Shown here in pieces: positions 27,085-35,587 of a stretch of DNA of 64,000 nucleotides. Numbering within the stretch: the stretch's first letter is position 1; each line of letters begins with the position of its first letter. This DNA comes from Aestuariibacter salexigens DSM 15300. GTDB taxonomy: Bacteria > Pseudomonadota > Gammaproteobacteria > Enterobacterales > Alteromonadaceae. The notes below the pieces were generated by a model. It saw only the letters and a list, made by a program, of their open reading frames with translations, was not told the origin of the DNA and did not search any database. The stretch covers positions 62,001 to 126,000 of the forward strand of contig NZ_AUBH01000006.1 of the NCBI RefSeq assembly GCF_000429145.1. Reading direction: 5' to 3'. The position numbers and the translations under genes were made by a program.

Positions 27085-28033
27085 TATGACAAATAACACT
27101 CAAAACCAAACGGTGCTGTCTCCCGCTAACTACGGTCGGGCCATTTGTTATTCAGGCTACCGTGATGGACAGAATCCAGCGTTGGGGATCTATCCCAGCT
27201 ATTCTGAAATTCTCGAAGATCTGCTTTTGCTCAAAGACGACTGGCAGTGCCTGCGTGTTTATGATGCGGGGCCTCATGCACATACGTTGCTTGAAGTGAT
27301 AAAGCGTGAGAAGCTGCACTTTAAAGTCTTATTGGGTATGGACATAGCCGCCGAGGAAAGTAACCCCGGCTGTCCGTGGTTGCAGGAATATCCGGATCAC
27401 GAGTTGGCGGCCAACATGCGCCACAACGATGCCGAATTACAGAGAGTTATTCGTCTGGCAACAGAGTATCGCGAGCATGTGATGGGTATTTCTGTTGGTA
27501 ACGAAGCAACCGTAGACTGGACCGATCACAAAATCAGCACGTCCAGATTACTGAGCTTTGTTCGCGAGTTGAAAGCGCAAACCGATGCGCCTATCACGTT
27601 CTGTGAAAACTATGTGCCATGGGCTCGGGGCGACCTGGATGCTTTGGCCCATGAGTTGGACTGGATTGCGCTACATACCTATCCATTGTGGGAATCACGT
27701 CCCATTTATGACGCACTTGAATACACCAAGCTCAACTATCATGATGTGGCGCACCGCTTTCCGGATAAACCTGTCATTATCACCGAGGCTGGATGGTCAA
27801 CCAATGCCAATGGCAGAGGATTCCCCGCCGAGTTTGCAAATGAGCAGTGGCAGGCTGAGTATTGCAAGCAGCTACTTAACTGGAGCCAGGAACAGGGTAT
27901 ATTGACGTTCCTGTTTGAAGCGTTTGACGAGTCTTGGAAAGGCTCTGATGATCCGGCTGAACCGGAAAAGCACTGGGGCATTTATCGATTAAATCGCCAG
28001 CCTAAACCAGTACTGGACACACTGTTTAGCTAA
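27077..28033 (+). CDS. Second cytoplasmic GH17, paralogue of the exported GH17 at 31 kb
   Basis: 318 residues (or 315 from an internal ATG three codons later, just after the upstream stop). No signal peptide. Acid/base Glu143 in SVGNEATVDW and nucleophile Glu237 in VIITEAGWS. It shares the YSGxRxGQxP, ILEDL, RVYDAG, GCPWL, HTYPxWESxPI and FEAFDExWKG elements with the exported GH17 at 31020-32102, so the two are clearly paralogues placed in different compartments. It ends the GH16-GH149-GH17-GH17 run. Confidence 0.86.
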   Translation: MSNMTNNTQNQTVLSPANYGRAICYSGYRDGQNPALGIYPSYSEILEDLLLLKDDWQCLRVYDAGPHAHTLLEVIKREKLHFKVLLGMDIAAEESNPGCPWLQEYPDHELAANMRHNDAELQRVIRLATEYREHVMGISVGNEATVDWTDHKISTSRLLSFVRELKAQTDAPITFCENYVPWARGDLDALAHELDWIALHTYPLWESRPIYDALEYTKLNYHDVAHRFPDKPVIITEAGWSTNANGRGFPAEFANEQWQAEYCKQLLNWSQEQGILTFLFEAFDESWKGSDDPAEPEKHWGIYRLNRQPKPVLDTLFS

Positions 28034-28061
28034 AAAATAGTCATCCCCGCGCGGGCGGGGA
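28032..28061 (-). terminator. Rho-independent terminator of the peroxiredoxin gene
   Basis: The hairpin TCCCCGC-GCGG-GCGGGGA (28044-28061) is followed on the minus strand by TGACTATTTTTT, so it ends minus-strand transcription from the peroxiredoxin gene. The plus strand has no T-run after the stem, so it is a weaker terminator for the GH17 operon. Confidence 0.75.
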
Positions 28062-28070
28062 CCTATCCTC

Positions 28071-28700
28071 CTACTTCGCCAACGTCAGCCGCGCAGCCTC
28101 CAACACCAGTTCAGCCGAAGGGCGTACCTTATAATTCGGATTCACATAGCTAAACTGGATGAGATTTTCCTTATCTACAATAAAGACCGCAGGAGCGGGT
28201 AATACGGCTCTGTCTGTGTTATCGCTGGTCAGTGATATGTCCCAGTTAGATTTATATTTGTCACGGGTATCATTTGGCACATAAAACCCTACGCCAAAAC
28301 CACGAATCGTTTGTAATGTCTCGTCAGACAACAAGGTGACTGCAAACTCGGTTTCAAGCTTTTGCTCCTGCAGTTTTGTCGGTGACTCTGGTGAAATCGC
28401 TAATACCTGATACCCTAATTCAACCAGCTCGTTCTCAATGTCTTTAAGCTCTGCAAGCTGACGATTACAGTAGGGGCACCACCCGCCCCGATAAAAAATA
28501 ACGATAGAGGGCTTTTGCATGGTCAGCGCATGTAGACTTACTGGCGACCCATCAGCAGTTTTAAGGGTGGTATTCGGTATGTTCTGCCCGTTTAGTAAAG
28601 GCGTAACGTTATCTGCGCTGTCAGCGATCTGTGTGCGATCTAGCGCGTGTGCGTTTGAGCATAAAAATAGCACTAAAAGGGTAGCTATAAGCGTTTTCAT
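28071..28700 (-). CDS. Exported peroxiredoxin/thioredoxin-fold protein (AhpC/TSA type)
   Basis: 209 residues from ATG 28700 (GAGAAC upstream); the TTG at 28703 is the alternative. A signal peptide (MKTLIATLLVLFLCSNAHA) is followed by a thioredoxin fold with IVIFYRGGWCPYCNRQL, a CPYC pair after a beta strand, as in AhpC/TSA-like proteins that keep a CxxC. It would reduce peroxides or thiols in the periplasm using partners not seen here. It lies in antiparallel orientation inside the glucan locus between the cytoplasmic GH17s and the LytS/LytTR pair, with no obvious catabolic link. Confidence 0.8.
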   Translation of the reverse strand: MKTLIATLLVLFLCSNAHALDRTQIADSADNVTPLLNGQNIPNTTLKTADGSPVSLHALTMQKPSIVIFYRGGWCPYCNRQLAELKDIENELVELGYQVLAISPESPTKLQEQKLETEFAVTLLSDETLQTIRGFGVGFYVPNDTRDKYKSNWDISLTSDNTDRAVLPAPAVFIVDKENLIQFSYVNPNYKVRPSAELVLEAARLTLAK

Positions 28701-28726
28701 CAATGTTCTCTGGATGGTGTCTTACT

Positions 28727-28750
28727 GAGTATGAGTATGAGTATGAGCAT
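28727..28750. repeat. Hexanucleotide microsatellite (GAGTAT, about four units)
   Basis: GAGTAT repeated three times plus GAGCAT, 27 bases upstream of the peroxiredoxin start and within its promoter or leader. Unit-number change by slippage would alter spacing by multiples of six. Confidence 0.7.
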
Positions 28751-28875
28751 GGACCGGCGAGGTCATTAAATGCTTTCAATGCTTTTTGCGATAGCATGAC
28801 AAAGCGCTTGGCATCAGAATAAGACGGGCGACGCACTTGCGTAGCATTCGGTTAGCGCATTCTTAAAGCCGTTAG

Positions 28876-28922
28876 AACATCTATTACCCACTAAAGTATT
28901 ATGCAATACTATCTTAGATGTT
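28876..28922. promoter_or_regulatory. Nested inverted repeats just upstream of the LytS-like gene
   Basis: An outer 8-bp inverted repeat, AACATCTA (28876-28883) with TAGATGTT (28915-28922), encloses AGTATT-N4-AATACT (28895-28910). The structure ends 6 bases before the first ATG of the kinase gene. It could be an operator for autoregulation, or a leader hairpin affecting translation. Confidence 0.4.
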
Positions 28923-28928
28923 AACAAA

Positions 28929-30104
28929 ATGTTCTTACGTGCCATGGACATAATGCTGTCTGATAGCAAACAGCTTAGCGTTGCTAGAAATATTGATGAT
29001 CCCATTGCCGAACCCGATGCGCCAATATGGTACTGGCAGGCAGGCTTTTGGGGATTTTTGCTGGTCGTCAGTTTTTTTACTCTGACGCTGTGGTACAACA
29101 AACCCTCCTGGTCATACGTTGCGCCCATTGTCATTGAATCCGCGGTCGGCTTCCTCTTCTCGCTGGTCGTGCAATTCGGTATTTTGCGGGTTTGGCATCA
29201 GCCCCCCGTTCTTAAAGCCGTTATCAGCTTTCTATTAGTCGCCGTCGTTTCCTCGTTATGGACCATTACCCGGATGTGGGTGTATGAGGTGCTCACCGGA
29301 GAGTTCCATATCTGGGGCGAGTTCGGTGGCTGGTACTTCAGCAGTATCTTCATCTTCATTAGCTGGGCGGCGCTGTTTTATGGGGTACAGTATTACCATA
29401 TGCTGCAGACGGAGCACCGCATTATGCTACGCGCAGAGGCCGATGCAAGAGAGCAGCAATTGGAAAAAATGCGCGCGCAAGCCACCGCGCGTGACGCCCA
29501 GATGAAAATGCTCCGATATCAGCTTAACCCGCATTTTTTGTGTAACACACTCAATGCCATTAATGCGCTAATCGAATGCGAACAGAGTGAAAAAGCACAG
29601 TTGATGACCGTTAAGCTGAGTCAGTTTTTAAGACATTCTCTGGATAACATTCCTAACTCAAAAATCACTTTAGAAAATGAATTAAATGCACTTAATCTGT
29701 ATCTGCAGATTGAAAAAATCCGCTTTGAAGATCGATTAAACCTGGATTTCGACGTGGAAGACAAAGCTCGTCTAGCGCAAATTCCTAGCCTTTTGCTACA
29801 ACCCATTATTGAAAACTCAATGAAACATGCCATTGCAAAATGCGAAGATGGCGGCACTATTTCTCTGCAAGCCAAAGTTGAGGGTAACATGCTGTGCGTA
29901 ACCATTATCGACTCTGGACCCGGAGTGAAGATAGGTAAAAGTAAACTTCAAAGCGTGATTGGGCGTGGTGTAGGATTAAAAAATACCGATGAGCGGCTGC
30001 AGGTCGTGTACGGCGACAATTATACATTTGACCTGAACACTTCACCGAACGGTGGCCTACAGACCTATATTAAAATACCCTATCAACCTTTTGCACAAGA
30101 TTAG
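28929..30104 (+). CDS. LytS/YehU-family membrane sensor histidine kinase
   Basis: 391 residues. Four hydrophobic segments (about 38-56, 64-84, 94-115, 135-156) form a membrane sensor without a large periplasmic loop. The cytoplasmic part has a short coiled coil (about 165-195), the His_kinase motif LNPHFLCNTLNAINAL with phosphoacceptor His202, then a compact ATPase domain with PIIENSMKHAI and DSGPGVKIG. The start is uncertain: the first ATG lacks a ribosome site, and ATG codons 6 and 9 are alternatives. It is followed 21 bases later by a LytTR regulator, a classic pair. Location within the glucan locus suggests a link to its control, which is inference. Confidence 0.82.
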   Translation: MFLRAMDIMLSDSKQLSVARNIDDPIAEPDAPIWYWQAGFWGFLLVVSFFTLTLWYNKPSWSYVAPIVIESAVGFLFSLVVQFGILRVWHQPPVLKAVISFLLVAVVSSLWTITRMWVYEVLTGEFHIWGEFGGWYFSSIFIFISWAALFYGVQYYHMLQTEHRIMLRAEADAREQQLEKMRAQATARDAQMKMLRYQLNPHFLCNTLNAINALIECEQSEKAQLMTVKLSQFLRHSLDNIPNSKITLENELNALNLYLQIEKIRFEDRLNLDFDVEDKARLAQIPSLLLQPIIENSMKHAIAKCEDGGTISLQAKVEGNMLCVTIIDSGPGVKIGKSKLQSVIGRGVGLKNTDERLQVVYGDNYTFDLNTSPNGGLQTYIKIPYQPFAQD

Positions 30105-30125
30105 CGCGACTGGACAATAATAACG

Positions 30126-30917
30126 ATGACAACTATCCAGACCATAATTGTTGATGACGAGCCGCTTGCACTCGGGCTACTGAAATCTAAACTCGAAAAA
30201 AACCCTCACATCGAGATAGTTGCACAGTGCAAAAACGGCAGAGAAGCCATTGAGACAGCACTTTCCACTCAGGCAGACCTGATGTTTCTGGATATAGAGA
30301 TGCCGGGCATTGACGGACTTGAAGTGGTCAAAGAGTTACAATCAGATGAGCTGCCATTGGTGGTATTCACGACCGCTTATGAACAGTATGCTATCACTGC
30401 ATTCGACCTGCATGCGGTCGACTATATCCTCAAACCCATCGATCAGGAGCGTATTGACCGAGCTGTCGAGCGGGCACAGGTGCGTCTAACGCAGGGAGAA
30501 AGGGGTCAGGATAAACCTGGGATCATTGGTGCTATCGACAGCATGTCTCATCAGCAAGATGGCGGTGATGACACGTCTAACGGTGCACGTAAGATTGTGA
30601 TCCGAGACCGCGAGGAAATCACCCTTCTGAAGCAGGAGGATATCGCATGGCTGGAAGCGGCAGGCGACTATGTGTGTGTGCATGCCAATGGTGAAACACA
30701 CATTAAACGCAGCACGCTAAAGGAGCTACTTTCGGATTTAGATCCGAGCCTGTTTAAGCGTGTTCACCGCTCTACTATTGTAAATTTAAACTATATAGAG
30801 AAGGTCATTCCGCACACCAAGGGAGAGTTTTTTCTGATCCTCGGTGAGCATCACAAAGTCAAAGTCAGTCGCAATTATCGGGAAGTCATCAAACATTATC
30901 TAGATGAAGGCGCCTGA
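30126..30917 (+). CDS. LytTR-family response regulator
   Basis: 263 residues: receiver domain (1-120) with Asp10/Asp11, phosphoacceptor Asp56 in LMFLDIEMPGIDG and Lys107 in YILKPID; a linker (about 122-155) rich in Asp/Gly/Gln; then a LytTR DNA-binding domain with AAGDYVCVHANGE, FKRVHRSTIVNLNYI and a C-terminal KVSRNYREVI. LytTR proteins bind short direct repeats upstream of target promoters. The partner kinase is directly upstream and the exported GH17 gene starts about 100 bases downstream on the same strand, so that gene is the nearest candidate target. Confidence 0.87.
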   Translation: MTTIQTIIVDDEPLALGLLKSKLEKNPHIEIVAQCKNGREAIETALSTQADLMFLDIEMPGIDGLEVVKELQSDELPLVVFTTAYEQYAITAFDLHAVDYILKPIDQERIDRAVERAQVRLTQGERGQDKPGIIGAIDSMSHQQDGGDDTSNGARKIVIRDREEITLLKQEDIAWLEAAGDYVCVHANGETHIKRSTLKELLSDLDPSLFKRVHRSTIVNLNYIEKVIPHTKGEFFLILGEHHKVKVSRNYREVIKHYLDEGA

Positions 30918-31019
30918 GACCAGATTATCTCACCCTTGTCCCGTTTCAGCGCATTCCTCTGACAGACACACACAAACTAGGCTGTGATCGTCAGCACGGT
31001 TAAACCAATAAGGACGATT

Positions 31020-32102
31020 ATGAATCTCGGTATTCAACACTCAATTGTGAACACATCACATGTGCTATGGCGGCGCGCACTATCCGTTATAGGACTGGCG
31101 CTTCTTCTGGGTGCTCATGCAGGATTCACCATGGCAAAAACCACTTATCAACAAACCCCAGCCGACCTAATGAATGGGCAGGTTATGGGCATTGCCTACT
31201 CTGGTTTTCGTGAGGGTCAACATCCCGATCGCGGCAACGGTGCCAATAACCCAACCGATGAACAAATTCTCGAAGATCTGAATATTCTTATCGACCATGG
31301 ATTCACTCTAATAAGACTTTATGATGCTGGTCAGAATAGTCAGGACACGTTGCGAATCATCGCCAAACATAACCTGCCGATTAAAGTCATGCAGGGTATC
31401 TGGCTCGACGCAGAAGTGAGTAACCATGAAGGCTGTCCCTGGCTTGACGAGCCTATACCCGCCCCCAAACTGGCAGCAAACATCATAAAGAACCAGCAAG
31501 AAGTCGCACGGGCTATCGACCTTGCTAATCAATATAAAGATATCATTGTGGCGATTAACGTTGGCAATGAAGCCTTGGTTGATTGGAACGACCATATGGT
31601 GACATTACCCGCAGTGATTGCTTATGTGCGTCAAGTCAAACAAGCTACCTCACAACCGGTCACCGTGGCGGATAATTATGAATGGTGGATCAGGGACGGC
31701 GCACCGTTAGCAAAAGAAGTCGATTTTCTCGGTATTCACACCTATCCGGTGTGGGAAAGCAAACCGATAGATGAAGGTCTTAGCTATACCATTCAAAATA
31801 TCCATGACGTACGTAAGGCACTCCCGAATAAACCCATTGCAATCCTGGAAGCGGGCTGGGCAACCACTGCGACGGAATTTGCTGAACAGGCCAATCAGGA
31901 AAATCAGACCCGATACTACAATGAGTTGGCGGACTGGGCGGCCAGCACTAACACTACTGTGCTATTTTTTGAAGCGTTCGATGAACCGTGGAAAGGTGAT
32001 CCGGGCAATCCAAACGGGGCTGAAAAGCACTGGGGATTATTCTTTGTTGACCGTTCACCGAAACAAGTTGCCAAGCAACTTGCTGAGCACAACGCACAAT
32101 AA
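31020..32102 (+). CDS. Exported GH17 beta-1,3-glucan hydrolase
   Basis: 360 residues from ATG 31020, which has AGGA 6 bases upstream; a longer frame from 30984 lacks this. The N-terminus is a signal peptide with a long n-region and hydrophobic ALSVIGLALLLGAHAG, cleaved near FTMA-KTTY, with no lipobox, so the protein is probably periplasmic. The GH17 barrel has acid/base Glu184 in INVGNEALVDW and nucleophile Glu277 in AILEAGWA. It is a paralogue of the cytoplasmic GH17 at 27077. It would trim oligosaccharides after import through the outer membrane. A single-gene unit or an operon with the LytS/LytTR pair are both possible. Confidence 0.87.
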   Translation: MNLGIQHSIVNTSHVLWRRALSVIGLALLLGAHAGFTMAKTTYQQTPADLMNGQVMGIAYSGFREGQHPDRGNGANNPTDEQILEDLNILIDHGFTLIRLYDAGQNSQDTLRIIAKHNLPIKVMQGIWLDAEVSNHEGCPWLDEPIPAPKLAANIIKNQQEVARAIDLANQYKDIIVAINVGNEALVDWNDHMVTLPAVIAYVRQVKQATSQPVTVADNYEWWIRDGAPLAKEVDFLGIHTYPVWESKPIDEGLSYTIQNIHDVRKALPNKPIAILEAGWATTATEFAEQANQENQTRYYNELADWAASTNTTVLFFEAFDEPWKGDPGNPNGAEKHWGLFFVDRSPKQVAKQLAEHNAQ

Positions 32103-32142
32103 TCACGACAATTATCATAGGCCGCTGCGCAGAGCTTTTTCG

Positions 32143-32670
32143 CTAGTTTGCGGATGAGGCGATTGGCAGCGAGCCTACTTCCAGTAATGGCGCAGCATCG
32201 ATGTGGTCCGCATCCATCATAGTGGCAATGCGTTGCATGGTGACAATCAGCTGCGTCTGTTCCCAATCTTCAAGCCGGTCAAAACGCTCAATAAAGTGCG
32301 ACTGCAACGGCGTAGGTGAGTCGTTAAGAATATCTTCACCACTTTCGGTGAGGTGCAGGCTCACTTTACGCTTATCTGTTGTGTGACGCTCTCTGTAAAC
32401 AAATCCCTTGGTTTCAAGGCGATCTAGAATATTCGTCACGGTTGCGGAGCTTAGGTTAATGTTCTCTGCAATTTCTTTTACCAACAGCCCGTCGTGCGCG
32501 GCAATCTCCTGCATTACGATCAATTGCGGACCAGTCAGGCCGGTCTCTTTGCTTAACTTTTTTGAATGTAAGTCAATCGCTCGTATCACTCGACGCAGTG
32601 ATACGAGCAAGACGTCATACTTTCGGATAGCGTCCGTTCGCTCGCCGCCTGAATGTTCGAACTCAACCAT
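32143..32670 (-). CDS. MarR-family transcriptional regulator
   Basis: 175 residues from ATG 32670 (a GTG at 32688 would add six residues but has no ribosome site). Winged helix with recognition region LVKEIAENINLSSATVTNIL and wing RHTTDKRKVSLHLTESG, typical of MarR. It is divergent from putP-proB-proA, and two inverted repeats lie in the shared 306-base region. MarR proteins usually repress a neighbouring gene until a ligand binds; control of the proline cluster is inferred. Its 3' end is 40 bases from the convergent GH17 gene. Confidence 0.87.
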   Translation of the reverse strand: MVEFEHSGGERTDAIRKYDVLLVSLRRVIRAIDLHSKKLSKETGLTGPQLIVMQEIAAHDGLLVKEIAENINLSSATVTNILDRLETKGFVYRERHTTDKRKVSLHLTESGEDILNDSPTPLQSHFIERFDRLEDWEQTQLIVTMQRIATMMDADHIDAAPLLEVGSLPIASSAN

Positions 32671-32976
32671 TTTTACTTCATCCAGCACGTATTAACCTCG
32701 TGTTAACATTTAGCTTTACTTACAATAATAGACAATTATTTATCCATAATCGACCATTTTAATTAGCATGACTAATCATATTGGAAAGATATTTTTACGA
32801 AAAACATATGTATATTGATATTTTTACGCTTAAAACTTGATGTGCCACTACAAGATCAGCAATAATATCATTCGTGCACTAATTATTAGCAGTGTATTCA
32901 TTAGAGCTAAATCTTTACTAACCTAACAAAAAGCGTAAGGAGTTGATTGCCTCAAGGGCATCTTCAGGAAAAAGCT
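32671..32976. promoter_or_regulatory. AT-rich divergent region with two MarR-type operator candidates
   Basis: This 306-base region holds no gene. It contains ATTAG-N5-CTAAT (32762-32776) and AATAAT-N5-ATTATT (32724-32740), both inverted repeats of the size bound by MarR dimers. AT-richness is far above the flanking genes. Promoters for the regulator and for putP must both be here; I could not fix their -10 and -35 elements. Confidence 0.5.
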
Positions 32977-34467
32977 ATGAATTATTTTTCACTGGGATTG
33001 TATTTTCTCGTCATGTTGGGCATCGGCGTGTTCGCATATAGGAAGTCAACCAGCAACATGTCTGACTATATATTGGGCGGTCGTAACGTATCACCTCACG
33101 TCACTGCATTGTCTGCAGGTGCATCGGACATGAGTGGGTGGATGCTAATGGGTCTGCCCGGCGCCATGTTTGTAATGGGATTCGATGCAGTACTGATTGC
33201 GATCGGCTTGTTACTCGGTGCACTCGTTAACTATTTGGTAGTCGCGCCTCGTCTGCGCGTATTCACTAAAGTCGCTGACGACTCTCTGACGATCCCGGAG
33301 TTCTTTTCCAAGCGATTTGATCGCAACAACAGTAGCCTGAGAATGATCTCAGCCGCGATCATCGTGCTGTTTTTTACCTTGTATACGTCGGCGGGTCTGG
33401 TTGCCGGCGGTAAACTGTTCGAATCCGCGTTTGGACTGAGTTATCACCTAGGACTGGTCGTAACGCTGGTAGTCGTTGTCTCGTACACCCTGCTGGGAGG
33501 ATTTCTTGCAGTCAGCATGACTGACTTCGTGCAAGGCTGCATTATGTTCATCGCGCTTGTGTTGGTGCCCGTGGTTGCTTATCAGGCATTTAACGGCACC
33601 GGCGATATGATGCAAAGTGCTTATCAGACTATCCCAAGTTTCTCGTCGTCTATTGAGGAGCTTACTCTGCTCGCGGTAGCGTCGAGTCTGGCCTGGGGTC
33701 TGGGTTACTTTGGACAGCCACACATTATCGTACGCTTCATGGCGATTCGTTCAGTCAAGGACATCCCTGCTGCACGCAATATCGGAATGAGTTGGATGAC
33801 GGTCACCATCATCGGCGCATTAGGCACTGGGCTGGTGGGCGTTGCGTATGCCAACAAGTTTGATATGCAGGTTGCTGACCCTGAAACGATCTTCATCATA
33901 TTTTCGGAGCTGTTGTTCCACCCGATTATCAGTGGTTTTTTAATGGCTGCCATTTTGGCTGCGATCATGAGTACGATTTCCTCGCAACTTTTGGTTTCAG
34001 CCAGTTCGCTAACTGAAGACATCTATCGCGCTGCCTCTGGCAAAGCGCCGTCAGCGAGGAAATCAGTAATGATTGGCCGTATGGGCGTCGCAGGTGTTGC
34101 GATTGCGGCACTACTGTTAGCCCTGGACAGCAACAATACGATTTTATCACTGGTCAGTAATGCCTGGGCAGGGTTCGGTGCCGCATTCGGGCCGCTGGTA
34201 CTGTTCAGTCTGTACAAGCGCAACCTGACACACAGCGCGGCAATCGCCGGCATCATCTCTGGCGCAGCAACGGTGTTGTTCTGGATTTATGCGCCAGTGC
34301 TGGCAGACGGCAAAGCGCTGACCAGTGTCATATACGAAATTATTCCCGGCTTTATTGTCAGCAGCGTGGTGATTTGGGTGGTGTCACATTTTGACGAAAC
34401 ACCTGCGCACCCTGTTACATCAATGGTCGACGAAACAAATCAGGTATTAGCGGAAAGCCGCTCATAA
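32977..34467 (+). CDS. putP: Sodium/proline symporter
   Basis: 496 residues from ATG 32977 (AGGAA site); the upstream TTG frame is not needed. A 13-helix sodium:solute symporter. Helix 2 has ALSAGASDMSGWMLMGLPGA, the PutP signature with sodium- and proline-binding residues; helix 8-9 regions include WGLGYFGQPHIIVRFMAI and ISSQLLVSASSLTEDIYR. Length matches E. coli PutP (502). PutP is normally next to putA for proline catabolism; here it precedes proB-proA with a 13-base gap, which points to proline accumulation instead. Confidence 0.9.
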   Translation: MNYFSLGLYFLVMLGIGVFAYRKSTSNMSDYILGGRNVSPHVTALSAGASDMSGWMLMGLPGAMFVMGFDAVLIAIGLLLGALVNYLVVAPRLRVFTKVADDSLTIPEFFSKRFDRNNSSLRMISAAIIVLFFTLYTSAGLVAGGKLFESAFGLSYHLGLVVTLVVVVSYTLLGGFLAVSMTDFVQGCIMFIALVLVPVVAYQAFNGTGDMMQSAYQTIPSFSSSIEELTLLAVASSLAWGLGYFGQPHIIVRFMAIRSVKDIPAARNIGMSWMTVTIIGALGTGLVGVAYANKFDMQVADPETIFIIFSELLFHPIISGFLMAAILAAIMSTISSQLLVSASSLTEDIYRAASGKAPSARKSVMIGRMGVAGVAIAALLLALDSNNTILSLVSNAWAGFGAAFGPLVLFSLYKRNLTHSAAIAGIISGAATVLFWIYAPVLADGKALTSVIYEIIPGFIVSSVVIWVVSHFDETPAHPVTSMVDETNQVLAESRS

Positions 34468-34480
34468 TTAAGGTATTCAA

Positions 34481-35587
34481 ATGAATAAGTACAACTGGAA
34501 GCGCATTGTCGTCAAAGTGGGCAGTGCGCTCATCGCCCCAAATCAACAAGGCTGCAGTAGTCATTACCTGCTCAGCATTGCGCAATTTATCGTGCGCTGT
34601 CGTGCAGCGGGCGTGCAGGTGGTATTGGTCTCGTCTGGTTCCGTGGCGGCAGGTAAGCACCTGTTTCCCGACACTGACAAGGTAGATATCACAACAAAGA
34701 AAGCAATGGCAGCGGCCGGACAAACGGAAATGATGGCCACCTGGGATAAGCTGTTTGACTTTCCATCAGCACAGGTACTGTTGACCCACGCTGACCTGCG
34801 TCATCGCGACCGCTACGTGAGCGTCAAAGACACTATTTTCAGTCTGCTGGACAACGGTATTTTGCCGATCATTAATGAAAACGACACCATCACTACGGAC
34901 AAGCTGAAGGTGGGTGACAACGACAATTTGTCAGCCATGGTGGCTGCCGCAGCCGACGCTGACGCGCTGATCATCTGTTCTGACGTTGATGGTTTGTACG
35001 ATAAAAACCCACATACCAACGATGATGCAACTTTGTTGTCGTGGGTAAACGAAATTGATGATGAAATTTATGCCATGGCGGGTGGTGCCACCAGTGATGT
35101 AGGTACCGGTGGCATGAAAACAAAAATTCAGGCCGCGGAGAAGGCCACCTCACATGGCATTAATACGTTCATTATCAATGGCTTTACGGAGCTTTCGTTC
35201 AATATGCTGCTGGAAGGCAAAAACCCCGGCACGCACTTTCAGCCATATGATGAGCCTATGCAGGAAGCGGTACATTGGATGACACATACATCCAAAGCGC
35301 AAGGCGCGGTCATTGTGAATAATGATTTTGATGCCGCATTGAACGAAGAAACTGAGCAGCTGACACCGGAATCGATTGTGTCAGTCGAAGGGGACTTTGC
35401 AGTCGGCGACACTATTCTTGTGCGTAAAGATGATGGCACCAAACTCGCCAAAGCAAAGTCGAATTACAGCAGTTGCTTGCTTAACTTTTTGGCCGAACAG
35501 GACGACGAGAAATTTGCCAGCGCGTTCCAGGATAAGACCGGCCCAATTATTTCAGATAAAAATATCGCAGTACTGGAGGATTCATGA
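34481..35587 (+). CDS. proB: Glutamate 5-kinase with PUA domain
   Basis: 368 residues. The amino-acid-kinase domain starts with RIVVKVGSALI, contains VVLVSSGSVAAGK, INENDTITTDKLKVGDND and GTGGMKTKIQAA, the standard G5K motifs; a PUA domain fills about 275-368. The enzyme makes gamma-glutamyl phosphate, the first and usually proline-inhibited step of proline synthesis. The stop overlaps the ATG of proA by 4 bases (ATGA). Compared with E. coli ProB the N-terminus KYNWKRIVVKVG is normal. I cannot tell from sequence whether feedback inhibition is relaxed. Confidence 0.92.
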   Translation: MNKYNWKRIVVKVGSALIAPNQQGCSSHYLLSIAQFIVRCRAAGVQVVLVSSGSVAAGKHLFPDTDKVDITTKKAMAAAGQTEMMATWDKLFDFPSAQVLLTHADLRHRDRYVSVKDTIFSLLDNGILPIINENDTITTDKLKVGDNDNLSAMVAAAADADALIICSDVDGLYDKNPHTNDDATLLSWVNEIDDEIYAMAGGATSDVGTGGMKTKIQAAEKATSHGINTFIINGFTELSFNMLLEGKNPGTHFQPYDEPMQEAVHWMTHTSKAQGAVIVNNDFDAALNEETEQLTPESIVSVEGDFAVGDTILVRKDDGTKLAKAKSNYSSCLLNFLAEQDDEKFASAFQDKTGPIISDKNIAVLEDS

